Below, one piece after another: positions 30,953 to 37,825 of a DNA stretch of 43,576 bases. The translations under genes were made by a program, and so were the position numbers. Position 1 is the stretch's first letter. Every line of letters starts with the position of its first letter. A model generated the notes under the pieces. That model did not search any database. It had not been told where the DNA came from and worked only from the letters and a program-made list of their open reading frames with translations. The stretch comes from Chloroflexi bacterium UBA4730 (GTDB lineage: Bacteria > Chloroflexota > Limnocylindria > P2-11E), in contig DHJC01000082.1 in assembly GCA_002404155.1 (NCBI GenBank), positions 1 to 43,576 on the forward strand, given 5' to 3'.

Positions 30953-32104
30953 ATGGGGAAGGATCTCCGCAAGCAGAGCTTCGAAACGCTCGCGATCCAC
31001 GCCGGCCAGGAGCCGGAGCAGGCGACCGGCGCGGTCGTCGTGCCGATCTTCCAGACGAGCACGTTCGCGCAGGAAGCCGTTGGCAAGGACAAGGGCTTCG
31101 ACTACGCGCGCACAGCGAACCCGACCCGCAAGGCGCTCGAGACGTGCCTCGCCGCGCTCGAGTCCGGCGCCTGGGGCCTCGCCTTCGCCTCCGGGATGGC
31201 CGGCGAGGACGCGATCGCGCATCTCCTGAACACCGGCGACCACGTCGTCATGGGCGACGACGTGTACGGCGGCACCTACCGGCTGTTCAAGCGGATCTTC
31301 GAGCGCCATGGCGTCGGCATGACCGCCGTGGACATGCGCCAGCACGCCGCGGTGAAGCGCGCGATCACGAGGAAGACGAAGCTCCTGTGGATCGAGTCAC
31401 CGACGAACCCGATGCTCAAGGTGATCGACATCGCGGCGATGGCCGAGCTCGCGCACAAGGCGAAGGCCCTGGCGGTCGTCGACAACACCTTCGCGAGCCC
31501 GTACCTCCAGCAGCCCCTCCTCCTCGGCGCGGACCTCGTGACGCACTCGACGACGAAGTATCTCGGCGGTCACTCCGACGTCGTGGGCGGGGCGGTCGTC
31601 GGCAACTCCGCGGATCTGCACGAGCGACTGAAGTTCATCCAGAACGCCGCGGGCGGCGTGCCTGGCCCGTTCGACAGCTGGCTCGTCCTCCGCGGCGCGA
31701 AGACCCTCGCCGTCCGGATGGAGCGCCATTCCGCCAACGGGATGGCGATCGCGGAGTGGCTGGCGGAGCACCCGAAGGTGAAGAGCGTGAACTACCCAGG
31801 CCTCGCGTCACATCCGCAGCACGCCCTGGCTCGGCGGCAGATGCGGAGCTTCGGCGGCATGCTGAGCTTCGAGCTGAAGAGCGGCGGCGAGGCCACCGCG
31901 AAGCGCGTGGCTGCGCGGACGCGGATCTTTGCGCTCGCGGAATCGCTCGGCGGCGTCGAGTCCCTCATCGAGATCCCCCTCTCGATGACCCACGGCTCGG
32001 TGAAGGGCACGAAGCTCGCGCCCCCGGCCGGGCTCATCCGGCTCTCGGTCGGCATCGAGAGCGTCGACGATCTCATCGCGGATCTCGCGCACGCCATCGG
32101 ATGA
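30953..32104 (+). CDS. Cystathionine gamma-synthase/gamma-lyase
   Basis: 383 residues. FETLAIHAGQEPEQATGAV and VPIFQTSTFAQ open the family fold. YARTANPTRKALE near 57, AFASGMAGEDAIAHLL near 80 and VVDNTFASPYLQQPLLLGAD near 172 lead to the PLP Lys202 (HSTTKYLGGHSDVVGG, nt 31556-31558). ESLIEIPLSMTHGS near 340 and RLSVGIESVDDLIADL end the protein. Synthase and lyase cannot be separated by sequence alone; next to a CBS gene the lyase (reverse trans-sulfuration, making cysteine) is plausible. It overlaps the ccdA start by 4 nt, so expression is linked to the thiol-redox genes. Confidence 0.9.
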   Translation: MGKDLRKQSFETLAIHAGQEPEQATGAVVVPIFQTSTFAQEAVGKDKGFDYARTANPTRKALETCLAALESGAWGLAFASGMAGEDAIAHLLNTGDHVVMGDDVYGGTYRLFKRIFERHGVGMTAVDMRQHAAVKRAITRKTKLLWIESPTNPMLKVIDIAAMAELAHKAKALAVVDNTFASPYLQQPLLLGADLVTHSTTKYLGGHSDVVGGAVVGNSADLHERLKFIQNAAGGVPGPFDSWLVLRGAKTLAVRMERHSANGMAIAEWLAEHPKVKSVNYPGLASHPQHALARRQMRSFGGMLSFELKSGGEATAKRVAARTRIFALAESLGGVESLIEIPLSMTHGSVKGTKLAPPAGLIRLSVGIESVDDLIADLAHAIG

Positions 32105-32790
32105 ACCTGGCGATCGCCTTCGGGGCCGGGATCCTTTCGTTCGTCTCCCCGTGCGTGCTGCCGCTGGTCCCCGCCTATCTCGTGAACCTCGCCGGCGAGA
32201 GCGCCCTCTCCGGCGCCGACCGCCGGCGCACGATCGCGCACGCCGCGGTCTTCGTTGCCGGCTTCAGTGCCGTGTTCACGCTCCTTTGGATCGGCATCGC
32301 GCTCCTCGGGTCGCTGGGCGCGGACTTCGTCACGTGGCTGCAGCGGGTCGCGGGGGTCGTGCTCGTCGTCCTCGGGATGCACATGGTCGGCCTCATCACG
32401 ATCCCGTTCTTGGAGCGGGCCACCGATCTCCGGATCGAAGGGACCACGTCCGGCTACCGGCGCTCGCTGCTCATCGGCGTCGCGTTCGGCGCGGGCTGGA
32501 CGCCGTGCATCGGGCCCTACCTGGCGCTCATCCTCACCATCCTCCTGAACAGCGACCTCGCCTCCGGCGCCGTGCTGCTGCTCGCGTACTCGCTCGGCTT
32601 GGGGGTGCCGTTCCTGCTCGTCGCGGGTGGGCTGGGGAGCGTCCAGCGCGGGCTCGACTGGGTCCGACTGCATATCAGGGCGGTGAATGCGGTCGGCGGT
32701 ACGCTGGTCATCGTGATGGGCCTGCTCCTCTTGTCGGGCCAGCTCGCGCGGCTGAACCAGCTCTTCAACTTCCTGCCGCTGCTCGGCTGA
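32101..32790 (+). CDS. ccdA: CcdA-type thiol-disulfide membrane carrier
   Basis: 229 residues with six membrane helices. The two redox Cys lie in the expected places: SFVSPCVLPLVPAYL (Cys18) in helix 1 and GAGWTPCIGPYLALIL (Cys136) in helix 4. CcdA passes reducing power from cytoplasmic thioredoxin to the outer face of the membrane, for cytochrome c maturation or other extracytoplasmic thiols. It starts in the stop of the cystathionine enzyme gene (ATGA) and ends at the start of the TlpA-like gene (TGATG), so these form a coupled unit. No cytochrome c assembly genes are in the window. Confidence 0.92.
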   Translation: MNLAIAFGAGILSFVSPCVLPLVPAYLVNLAGESALSGADRRRTIAHAAVFVAGFSAVFTLLWIGIALLGSLGADFVTWLQRVAGVVLVVLGMHMVGLITIPFLERATDLRIEGTTSGYRRSLLIGVAFGAGWTPCIGPYLALILTILLNSDLASGAVLLLAYSLGLGVPFLLVAGGLGSVQRGLDWVRLHIRAVNAVGGTLVIVMGLLLLSGQLARLNQLFNFLPLLG

Positions 32791-33398
32791 TGACCCCGAC
32801 CTCGCGCGCGCTCGAGAGCCGGCTCCAGCTCCCGCGCTACATCACCGCGTTGTTCATCGCGATCATCGCCATCGCCTCGGCCGCGGCGCTCATCGCACCG
32901 CAACTGCAGCAGCGCCCGCTCGTCGGTCAGACGAACGTCGGCGTGATCACGAACGTCGTCGATGCGCCCGACACCGCGGGCCGCGTCGGCTCCAAGGCGC
33001 CGGATTTCCTCTGGGTGCAGCCGTCCGGTGAGACTACTCGGCTGTCCGCGCTGAAGGGCACACCCGTGGTGCTGAACTTCTGGGCCACCTGGTGCAAGCC
33101 GTGCCTCGCGGAGATGCCGCGCCTGGAGCAGACCGCGCGCGACACCCCGGGAATCGCGTTCTACGAGATCGACCTCGACGAGGACGGCGCGAAGGTCCGC
33201 GGGTTCTTCGACTCGCTCGAGATCTCGCATCTGGTGCCGCTCATCGACGTCGGCACGGTGGTCGCCCGCGCGTACGGGCTCGGCCAGGGCGTGCCGACGA
33301 CCTTCTTCATCGACGCCGACGGGATCGTCCGCGCGGCCTCGCTCGGCGAGATGGACGCCCTCATGATCGCGACGAACCTGAGCACGGTGAAGCGATGA
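32790..33398 (+). CDS. Membrane-anchored TlpA/ResA-like thioredoxin
   Basis: 202 residues. An N-terminal anchor helix (ALFIAIIAIASAAALIA) is followed by a redoxin domain starting at VGSKAPDFLW. The active site LNFWATWCKPCLAEMP gives Cys102 and Cys105. The cis-Pro is in GQGVPTTFFIDADG near 168. It should receive electrons from CcdA and reduce an extracytoplasmic disulfide. Its position between ccdA and fdhD suggests a role in maturing an exported redox enzyme. Overlaps on both sides (1 nt with ccdA, 4 nt with fdhD) show tight coupling. Confidence 0.9.
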   Translation: MTPTSRALESRLQLPRYITALFIAIIAIASAAALIAPQLQQRPLVGQTNVGVITNVVDAPDTAGRVGSKAPDFLWVQPSGETTRLSALKGTPVVLNFWATWCKPCLAEMPRLEQTARDTPGIAFYEIDLDEDGAKVRGFFDSLEISHLVPLIDVGTVVARAYGLGQGVPTTFFIDADGIVRAASLGEMDALMIATNLSTVKR

Positions 33399-34174
33399 CG
33401 ACGGACGTCCGGCGCATCGATCGGCCCGCGCCACCGCGCCTCTACCGCGACGGGAAGCTCACCGTGCTCGACAAGGCGCCGCCGCCGGAGCGCGCGATCT
33501 CGCTCATCGTCGACGGCGAGGAGCTTGCCACGATCGCGTGCTCGCCGGTCCGGGTGATCGCGCTCGCCATCGGCTTCCTGCGGGTCGAGGACATCATCCA
33601 GCGCGCCGAGGACGTCGCCCTCATGGAGGTCTGCGACGAGGAAACGGTGGTGAAGGTCCGCCTCGCCCCGACCGCGCGCGCCGTGCCGCACGACCGCAAG
33701 CGGATCCTCACCTCGGGCTGCGGGCGCGGCGTGACCTTCTCGCTCGATGTCGTACCCGTGGAAGGCGGCATCACCGTCCGTCCGGAGCAGCTGATGGCGT
33801 GGATGGAGGAGCTCCTCGACAAGGCCGCCGGATACAAGGAGCACGGCGGCACCCACACCGCGGGCCTGTTCGGCACGAACGGCCTCGAGCTCATCGTGGA
33901 GGACATCGGTCGCCACAACACCGTCGACCGCATCGCCGGCGAGGCCCTCCTCGCGGACATCGACACGATGGGAAAGGCGATCCTCACCTCGGGCCGGATC
34001 TCGAGCGAGATGCTGGTCAAGGCCTCGCGGCTGGGCTGCGGCATCGTCGCCTCACGCACGAGTCCCACGGAGCTCGGGGTCTCGCTCGCGATCGAGGCGA
34101 ACATCGCGCTCTGCGGCTACGTGCGCCGCGACCAGCTACGCGTATTCCACGACGCGGGGCGCCTCTCGCTCTAG
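33395..34174 (+). CDS. fdhD: FdhD-family sulfurtransferase for formate dehydrogenase-type enzymes
   Basis: 259 residues. FdhD carries sulfur from a cysteine desulfurase to the molybdenum or tungsten cofactor of formate dehydrogenases. ISLIVDGEELATIACSPVR opens the fold, ILTSGCGRGVTF holds the conserved Cys109 (nt 33719-33721), and HTAGLFGTNGLELIVEDIG and HNTVDRIAGEAL are the family core. The motif has one Cys (SGCGRG), as in many archaeal and Gram-positive FdhD proteins, not the CxxC of E. coli. It overlaps the TlpA-like gene by 4 nt. No formate dehydrogenase subunit is in the window. The stop shares the tetramer CTAG with the convergent DinB-like gene. Confidence 0.92.
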   Translation: MTTDVRRIDRPAPPRLYRDGKLTVLDKAPPPERAISLIVDGEELATIACSPVRVIALAIGFLRVEDIIQRAEDVALMEVCDEETVVKVRLAPTARAVPHDRKRILTSGCGRGVTFSLDVVPVEGGITVRPEQLMAWMEELLDKAAGYKEHGGTHTAGLFGTNGLELIVEDIGRHNTVDRIAGEALLADIDTMGKAILTSGRISSEMLVKASRLGCGIVASRTSPTELGVSLAIEANIALCGYVRRDQLRVFHDAGRLSL

Positions 34175-34623
34175 AGCTTCGCGATCATCTCCGCGTGCTC
34201 GCGCTCGTGCGGGCCGATCCACGCGATCTCGCTCTTCGTTCGGTCCCACGTGTCGGCACCAAGCGGCCCCCCGTCCTCGGGCCACCGGTCGAGCTCGGCC
34301 AGCAGCCGCGTGCGGCTCGTCTCGAGCTCCGCGCGCACCGCCGTGTAGGTGCGGGAGCGCCGGGGCCCGACCTGGCTCTCGTTCCAGTCGTCGAAGTTCG
34401 GATACGTCCAGCCCCACGCCCACCGCTGTCCCGCCCGCACGTCGGCGATCGCCTTCAGCACCGCGAGGTCGTATCCGATGAGGTGAGCGAGCAGCTCCTT
34501 CGTCGTCCAGCTGAGGCCGGGGACGACCGTCTCGGACAGCGTCTGCTCGTCCCGGCGCGCAAGGACCCAGTCGAGCTTGACCCGGGCGGAGCGGATGTCC
34601 GCGAGGAAGTCAGCCTTGCTCAC
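34171..34623 (-). CDS. DinB-superfamily four-helix protein (ClbS/DfsB-like)
   Basis: 150 residues. MSKADFLADIRSARVKLDWV forms helix 1, PGLSWTTKELLAHLIGYD near 36 is the conserved first ligand helix of ClbS/DfsB-like DinB proteins, and GPHEREHAEMIAKL at the C-terminus gives His-x-x-x-His. Members include the colibactin self-resistance hydrolase ClbS, but most are uncharacterised. The GTG start has no clear Shine-Dalgarno sequence. Its stop overlaps the fdhD stop (34171-34174, CTAG). Upstream lies a 9-bp tandem repeat and the SRPBCC gene on the same strand. Confidence 0.75.
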   Translation of the reverse strand: MSKADFLADIRSARVKLDWVLARRDEQTLSETVVPGLSWTTKELLAHLIGYDLAVLKAIADVRAGQRWAWGWTYPNFDDWNESQVGPRRSRTYTAVRAELETSRTRLLAELDRWPEDGGPLGADTWDRTKSEIAWIGPHEREHAEMIAKL

Positions 34624-34652
34624 GCCTTCACTAGCGGCGCGTGGCGGTCCCA

Positions 34653-34688
34653 GTTCAGATGGTTCAGATGGTTCAGATGGTTCAGATC
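34653..34688. repeat. Tandem 9-bp repeat GTTCAGATG, four copies
   Basis: Four consecutive units start at 34653, 34662, 34671 and 34680; the last one ends in C instead of G. They lie in the short gap between two minus-strand genes, and the last unit overlaps the stop codon of the SRPBCC gene. Confidence 0.95.
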
Positions 34689-35109
34689 AGGTGAGAGCGG
34701 TCTCCAGCTTCGCGAGGTACCCGTCGATCGTGCGGGCCTGCCCCATGACCCGCGACACCGTGCGAAAGAGCGGGTTGTAGACCTCGCCGCGCTCGGTGAT
34801 GGTCACCATCGAGGCATCGTGATGCTCGGGCGCGATCTCGTACGTCCACGTTCCGCCGAACGCCGACTCGCCCACGATCTTGGTCACGAGCAACCGCGGT
34901 TCATCGCGCTCGACGACCTCGGTCTTCACGTCACCGCCCCAGCCGTTCGTCGCGACCGGGTCGTTGATGAGTCCCCAGACCGTCTCGGGTCGCGCCGAGA
35001 TGCGCTTGGTTCGGCTCGCGACGTGCGCGGCCGGCAGGAGCGCGCCGAAGCCGAATGCGCCGAGCACGAGTGCCGCGAGCACCGCCAGCGGATACAGGAT
35101 GGCGCCCAC
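34687..35109 (-). CDS. Membrane-anchored SRPBCC (polyketide-cyclase-like) protein
   Basis: 140 residues. One N-terminal membrane helix (LYPLAVLAALVLGAFGFGA) is followed by an SRPBCC fold: SRTKRISARPETVWGLIND near 32, then TEVVERDEPRLLVTKIVG and a last helix FRTVSRVMGQARTIDGYLAKL. The family binds hydrophobic ligands in a deep cavity; the ligand is unknown. GTG 35109 is chosen because it opens the membrane helix and has TAGGCT 6 nt upstream. It is transcribed with, and just upstream of, the DinB-like gene, separated by the 9-bp repeats. Confidence 0.75.
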   Translation of the reverse strand: MGAILYPLAVLAALVLGAFGFGALLPAAHVASRTKRISARPETVWGLINDPVATNGWGGDVKTEVVERDEPRLLVTKIVGESAFGGTWTYEIAPEHHDASMVTITERGEVYNPLFRTVSRVMGQARTIDGYLAKLETALT

Positions 35110-35115
35110 GGCCGG

Positions 35116-35121
35116 AGCCTA
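35116..35121 (-). promoter_or_regulatory. -10-like hexamer TAGGCT on the minus strand
   Basis: Reading the minus strand, TAGGCT ends 6 nt before the GTG of the SRPBCC gene. No Shine-Dalgarno sequence intervenes. Confidence 0.5.
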
Positions 35122-35220
35122 CGCGCCCGAGCGGGACCCCGGTACCGATCCGCCGTCCCATCGTGCCCCGTCCCCGGCGGGCGCTTCGCTCGCGCCCCGA
35201 GCTCGTCGCCCGTACTCGAC

Positions 35221-35544
35221 TTGGCGCTTCGGCGTGCCGCGGACGCGTATGCGCTTGGCGCGCCCCTCTTCTCATCGCTCTCCGGAGCGGTAGAGACGGA
35301 CGGCATCGACGAACTGGCGAAGGTTGCAGCGGCTCTGGAACGATCGCGCGACCTGGGCCGCGGCTCGCTCGCGGTGATCCGCGGCCGCCGCGAGGCAGCA
35401 CGTGCGGAGTCCCTTGAAGCGGCGGCCAAGGTCGAGGGGAAGCTGATGCTCACCCTCGTCCTGTGTTACCTGCCGGCCCGCATGCTCCTCGTGGTCATCC
35501 CGCTCCCGCTCTTCCTGACGCTCCTCGATGGGCTGTTCAGTTGA
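35221..35544 (+). pseudogene. C-terminal fragment of a TadC/GspF-type secretion membrane protein
   Basis: 107 residues from TTG 35221; the frame is open further upstream but loses coding character. LRRAADAYALGAPLFSSL, TDGIDELAKVAAALERSRD and EAAAKVEGKLMLTLVLCYLP follow the order of the second GspF/TadC cytoplasmic helical domain and its last membrane segment (LVLCYLPARMLLVVIPLPLF). A full TadC is about 300 residues, so the N-terminal domain and first membrane segments are missing. There is no Shine-Dalgarno sequence at the TTG. It is either a decayed gene or a small protein derived from one. TadE/TadG-like genes lie 4 kb away on the other strand. Confidence 0.5.
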
Positions 35545-35604
35545 CCGGCCTCTCGTACACTGCTGGGAGATTCCGCGCGCAGTGCGCGCACGAGGAAGTG
35601 ATCC

Positions 35605-35880
35605 ATGCCGTCCATTGGTGGGCCAGAGCTCGTCTTCGTCCTGGTCATCGTGCTCATCGTCTTCGGGGCGGGGAAGCTTCCGACGGTCTTCGGCCAGCTC
35701 GGCAAAGGCGTCCGCACCTTCCGCGATGAGTCGGAGAAGAAGGACGTCGCGCCGCTCGCCTCGACCGCGACCGGTACGACCGCGACCGCGGCCGCGAGCA
35801 AGTACTGCTCGAGCTGCGGGAAGCCGAACGCGGACGGCGCGAAGTTCTGCGCGAGCTGCGGGACACCGCTCGCCGCCTAG
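35605..35880 (+). CDS. tatA: TatA-like Tat translocase subunit with C-terminal zinc ribbon
   Basis: 91 residues. PELVFVLVIVLIVFGAGKLP is the TatA membrane helix and hinge, followed by the amphipathic helix TVFGQLGKGVRTFRDESEKK. A Thr/Ala linker then leads to a zinc ribbon (KYCSSCGKPNADGAKFCASC) with two Cys-x-x-Cys pairs. TatA forms the pore that exports folded, cofactor-bearing proteins. The zinc ribbon is not part of ordinary TatA and should sit in the cytoplasm. GAGGAAG lies about 6 nt before ATG 35605. It is followed 10 nt later by mobB, linking Tat export to molybdenum-cofactor synthesis. Confidence 0.85.
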   Translation: MPSIGGPELVFVLVIVLIVFGAGKLPTVFGQLGKGVRTFRDESEKKDVAPLASTATGTTATAAASKYCSSCGKPNADGAKFCASCGTPLAA

Positions 35881-35890
35881 CGCGACTCGC

Positions 35891-36391
35891 GTGAAGGCGC
35901 CGCGCGTTGCGTTCGTCGGCCGCCACAACAGCGGCAAAACGACGCTCCTCCTCGCGGTGCTCCCACTGCTCGTCGCCCGCGGCATCCGCATCGGGTACCT
36001 GAAGCACGCGCATGCCGGCTTCGAGATCGATCAGCCGCGGAAGGACAGCTACCGCGCGCGCCGGACCGGGGTCCTCCAGACCATCGTGACGGGCGGCGGG
36101 CAGACTGCCGTCATCGACGACGCCGAAGAGCTCGGGCTCGACGCGGCGATCGCCCGCTATGCGCGCGACGACCTCGACCTTCTCGTCGTCGAGGGCTTCA
36201 AGGCTGAACCGCTCCCGAAGATCGAGGTCGCGCGCGCAACCCTCTCGACCGAGCTGCTCTGCCTCAACGACCGCAATCTCATCGCGACGGTGACGGATTT
36301 CGACGTGAGCCCAGCGGTCCCGCACTTCGGGCTCGGCGACGCGCCGGCCGTGGCGGCGTTCATCCTGTCGCGCATCGGCGCGCGTGATTGA
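35891..36391 (+). CDS. mobB: Molybdopterin-guanine dinucleotide biosynthesis adapter MobB
   Basis: 166 residues. The P-loop GRHNSGKTTLLL begins at residue 10. YLKHAHAGFEIDQPRKDSY near 37 is the MobB substrate loop with the conserved His and Asp, and LDLLVVEGFKAEPLPKIEV near 100 carries the Walker-B-like EGFK motif. MobB binds GTP and assists MobA in forming the guanine-dinucleotide form of molybdenum cofactor. GTG 35891 is the first start before the P-loop strand. It is adjacent to mobA (7 nt apart), which confirms the assignment. Confidence 0.93.
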   Translation: MKAPRVAFVGRHNSGKTTLLLAVLPLLVARGIRIGYLKHAHAGFEIDQPRKDSYRARRTGVLQTIVTGGGQTAVIDDAEELGLDAAIARYARDDLDLLVVEGFKAEPLPKIEVARATLSTELLCLNDRNLIATVTDFDVSPAVPHFGLGDAPAVAAFILSRIGARD

Positions 36392-36398
36392 GGGCAGC

Positions 36399-36974
36399 AT
36401 GAGCGTCTCGGCCGCGATCATGGCCGGCGGCAAGAGCCTCCGGATGGGCCAGGACAAGGCCTGGATCGAGCTCGACGGCGAGCCGCTCATCAAGCGCGTC
36501 GCGGACGTGCTCGCCGAGGTCGCGGACGAAGTGATCGTCGTCGCGAACGATCCGAAGTACGAGTCGCTCGGCCTGCGCGTCGTGCGCGATCACTGGCCCC
36601 AGGGTGGCGCCCTCGGCGGGATCGCAACCGGCGTCGGCGCGGCGACCCACGACACCGTGCTCGTCGCCGCATGCGACATGCCGTTCCTGTCAGTCGATGT
36701 GTGGCGCGTGCTGCTCGCTCACGCCGGCGAGGCCGACGTCGTCATCCCGCGGATCGGCGGCGAGTTCGAGACGCTGCACGCCCTGTACACGAAGGCCTGC
36801 GCTCCGCACATGGCCCGGTCGATCGCGGAGAACCGGCTGCGGGTCATCGCCTTCTTCGACGCGGTGAAGGTCCTCGCGATCGAGGAAGCCGAGCTGCGCA
36901 CGGTCGATCCGACGCTCCGCGCCTTCACGAACGTGAACACGCCGGAGGAGCTGGCTAGCGCGCTCGACGCGTAG
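36399..36974 (+). CDS. mobA: Molybdenum cofactor guanylyltransferase MobA
   Basis: 191 residues. The nucleotidyltransferase signature AAIMAGGKSLRMGQDKAWIE is at the N-terminus, DHWPQGGALGGIATGV near 68 binds GTP, and VAACDMPFLSVDVW near 92 carries the metal-binding Asp. FTNVNTPEELA ends the family pattern. It attaches GMP to molybdopterin, giving the cofactor used by DMSO-reductase-family enzymes such as formate dehydrogenase. I choose ATG 36399 because GAGGG lies about 4 nt before it; GTG 36384 would add five residues. Its last 20 nt overlap the convergent DinB-like gene. Confidence 0.95.
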   Translation: MSVSAAIMAGGKSLRMGQDKAWIELDGEPLIKRVADVLAEVADEVIVVANDPKYESLGLRVVRDHWPQGGALGGIATGVGAATHDTVLVAACDMPFLSVDVWRVLLAHAGEADVVIPRIGGEFETLHALYTKACAPHMARSIAENRLRVIAFFDAVKVLAIEEAELRTVDPTLRAFTNVNTPEELASALDA

Positions 36975-37437
36975 GGTCGAGCAGCGGCTCGAGGTGCTTG
37001 CGGCGGTGCTCGGCGAGGTGGCCGACGGCGTCGAACGGCCACTGCGCTGAACGCTCGCGCCCACTGAAGTACTCCGCAGGCGCGGCCCGCAGGGCCTTGA
37101 GCAGCGCGCGATGCGCCGCCCGATGCTCAGCGACGATCGTCGCCGCCGACGTGCGATGGGACCGCCTGTAGATGCCGGCGTTCGTGTCCGCGAGGGCCGA
37201 GGTCTTCGGCGGATCGTACGGCCGCCGCGGTTCCGTGCGCTTCGTGATCACCCGTTCCTCGTTCCACTTCCAGGCGTTGATGTGCGCGAGCACGTCCTTC
37301 ACCGTGAAACGGATCGGCGCCTCTTCGCGCATCGCGGGCTTGCGGAGATCGGCCGGCGTCAGCCGCTTCACGATCGTGTCGAGTGAGCGGTACTCGGCCT
37401 CGACGCGCTTGGTGACGCCGGCCCGCGTGTGCTTCAC
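36955..37437 (-). CDS. DinB-superfamily four-helix protein (third copy)
   Basis: 160 residues from GTG 37437. TKRVEAEYRSLDTIVKRLTP forms helix 1. FTVKDVLAHINAWKWNEERV near 42 is the conserved ligand helix with His. FDAVGHLAEHRRKHLEPLL near 138 gives His-x-x-x-x-His/His. It is closer to the DfsB/ClbS branch than to classic DinB. It starts in the stop of the YkgJ-like gene (GTGA overlap), so the two are translated together. It is convergent with mobA with a 20-nt overlap. Confidence 0.75.
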   Translation of the reverse strand: MKHTRAGVTKRVEAEYRSLDTIVKRLTPADLRKPAMREEAPIRFTVKDVLAHINAWKWNEERVITKRTEPRRPYDPPKTSALADTNAGIYRRSHRTSAATIVAEHRAAHRALLKALRAAPAEYFSGRERSAQWPFDAVGHLAEHRRKHLEPLLDPTRRAR

Positions 37438-37790
37438 GCCCGGGCGCGCATCCGGTCGAGCTTGCGATGGCGCTCGAGGTCGCAGTGCGGGCGAGCCTGC
37501 CATTCGTCCGGATCGTCCTCGCGGCAGTCGTACGTGCGGCAATGATCGGGCCGCGAGCCGTAGATGCCGCACTGGAGCTTCTTGGTGTCGAACGCGTCGC
37601 ACGCGATCATCGGCTGGCGACCATCGGGCTGCTGGGCCCAGCCGACGACGTGAACGTCGGTGCCCGCGGCCGTGTAGATCGGCCGGATGTCGGACAGCCT
37701 GAACCATTTGTCGGGATCTTCCATGAACTGCCGCGCGCAACACGGCGCTTCGCAGCTCGTGCAATCGGGATAGCGCGCGACGACCGGCAT
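37434..37790 (-). CDS. YkgJ-family cysteine-cluster (metal-binding) protein
   Basis: 118 residues. The cluster CTSCEAPCC near residue 10 is followed by CDAFDTKKLQCGIYGSRPDH and CRTYDC, the C-x-x-C-x-x-x-C-C ... C ... C pattern of the YkgJ (PF03692) family thought to bind zinc or iron. No signal peptide. GGGGAG lies 5 nt before the ATG, a clear ribosome site. It is coupled to the DinB-like gene by a 4-nt overlap. A function in metal handling or in a metal-dependent modification is possible; nothing more specific can be seen. Confidence 0.85.
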   Translation of the reverse strand: MPVVARYPDCTSCEAPCCARQFMEDPDKWFRLSDIRPIYTAAGTDVHVVGWAQQPDGRQPMIACDAFDTKKLQCGIYGSRPDHCRTYDCREDDPDEWQARPHCDLERHRKLDRMRARA

Positions 37791-37825
37791 GACGACTCCC
37801 CATCCGACCTGAAAGACTGTCGTTG

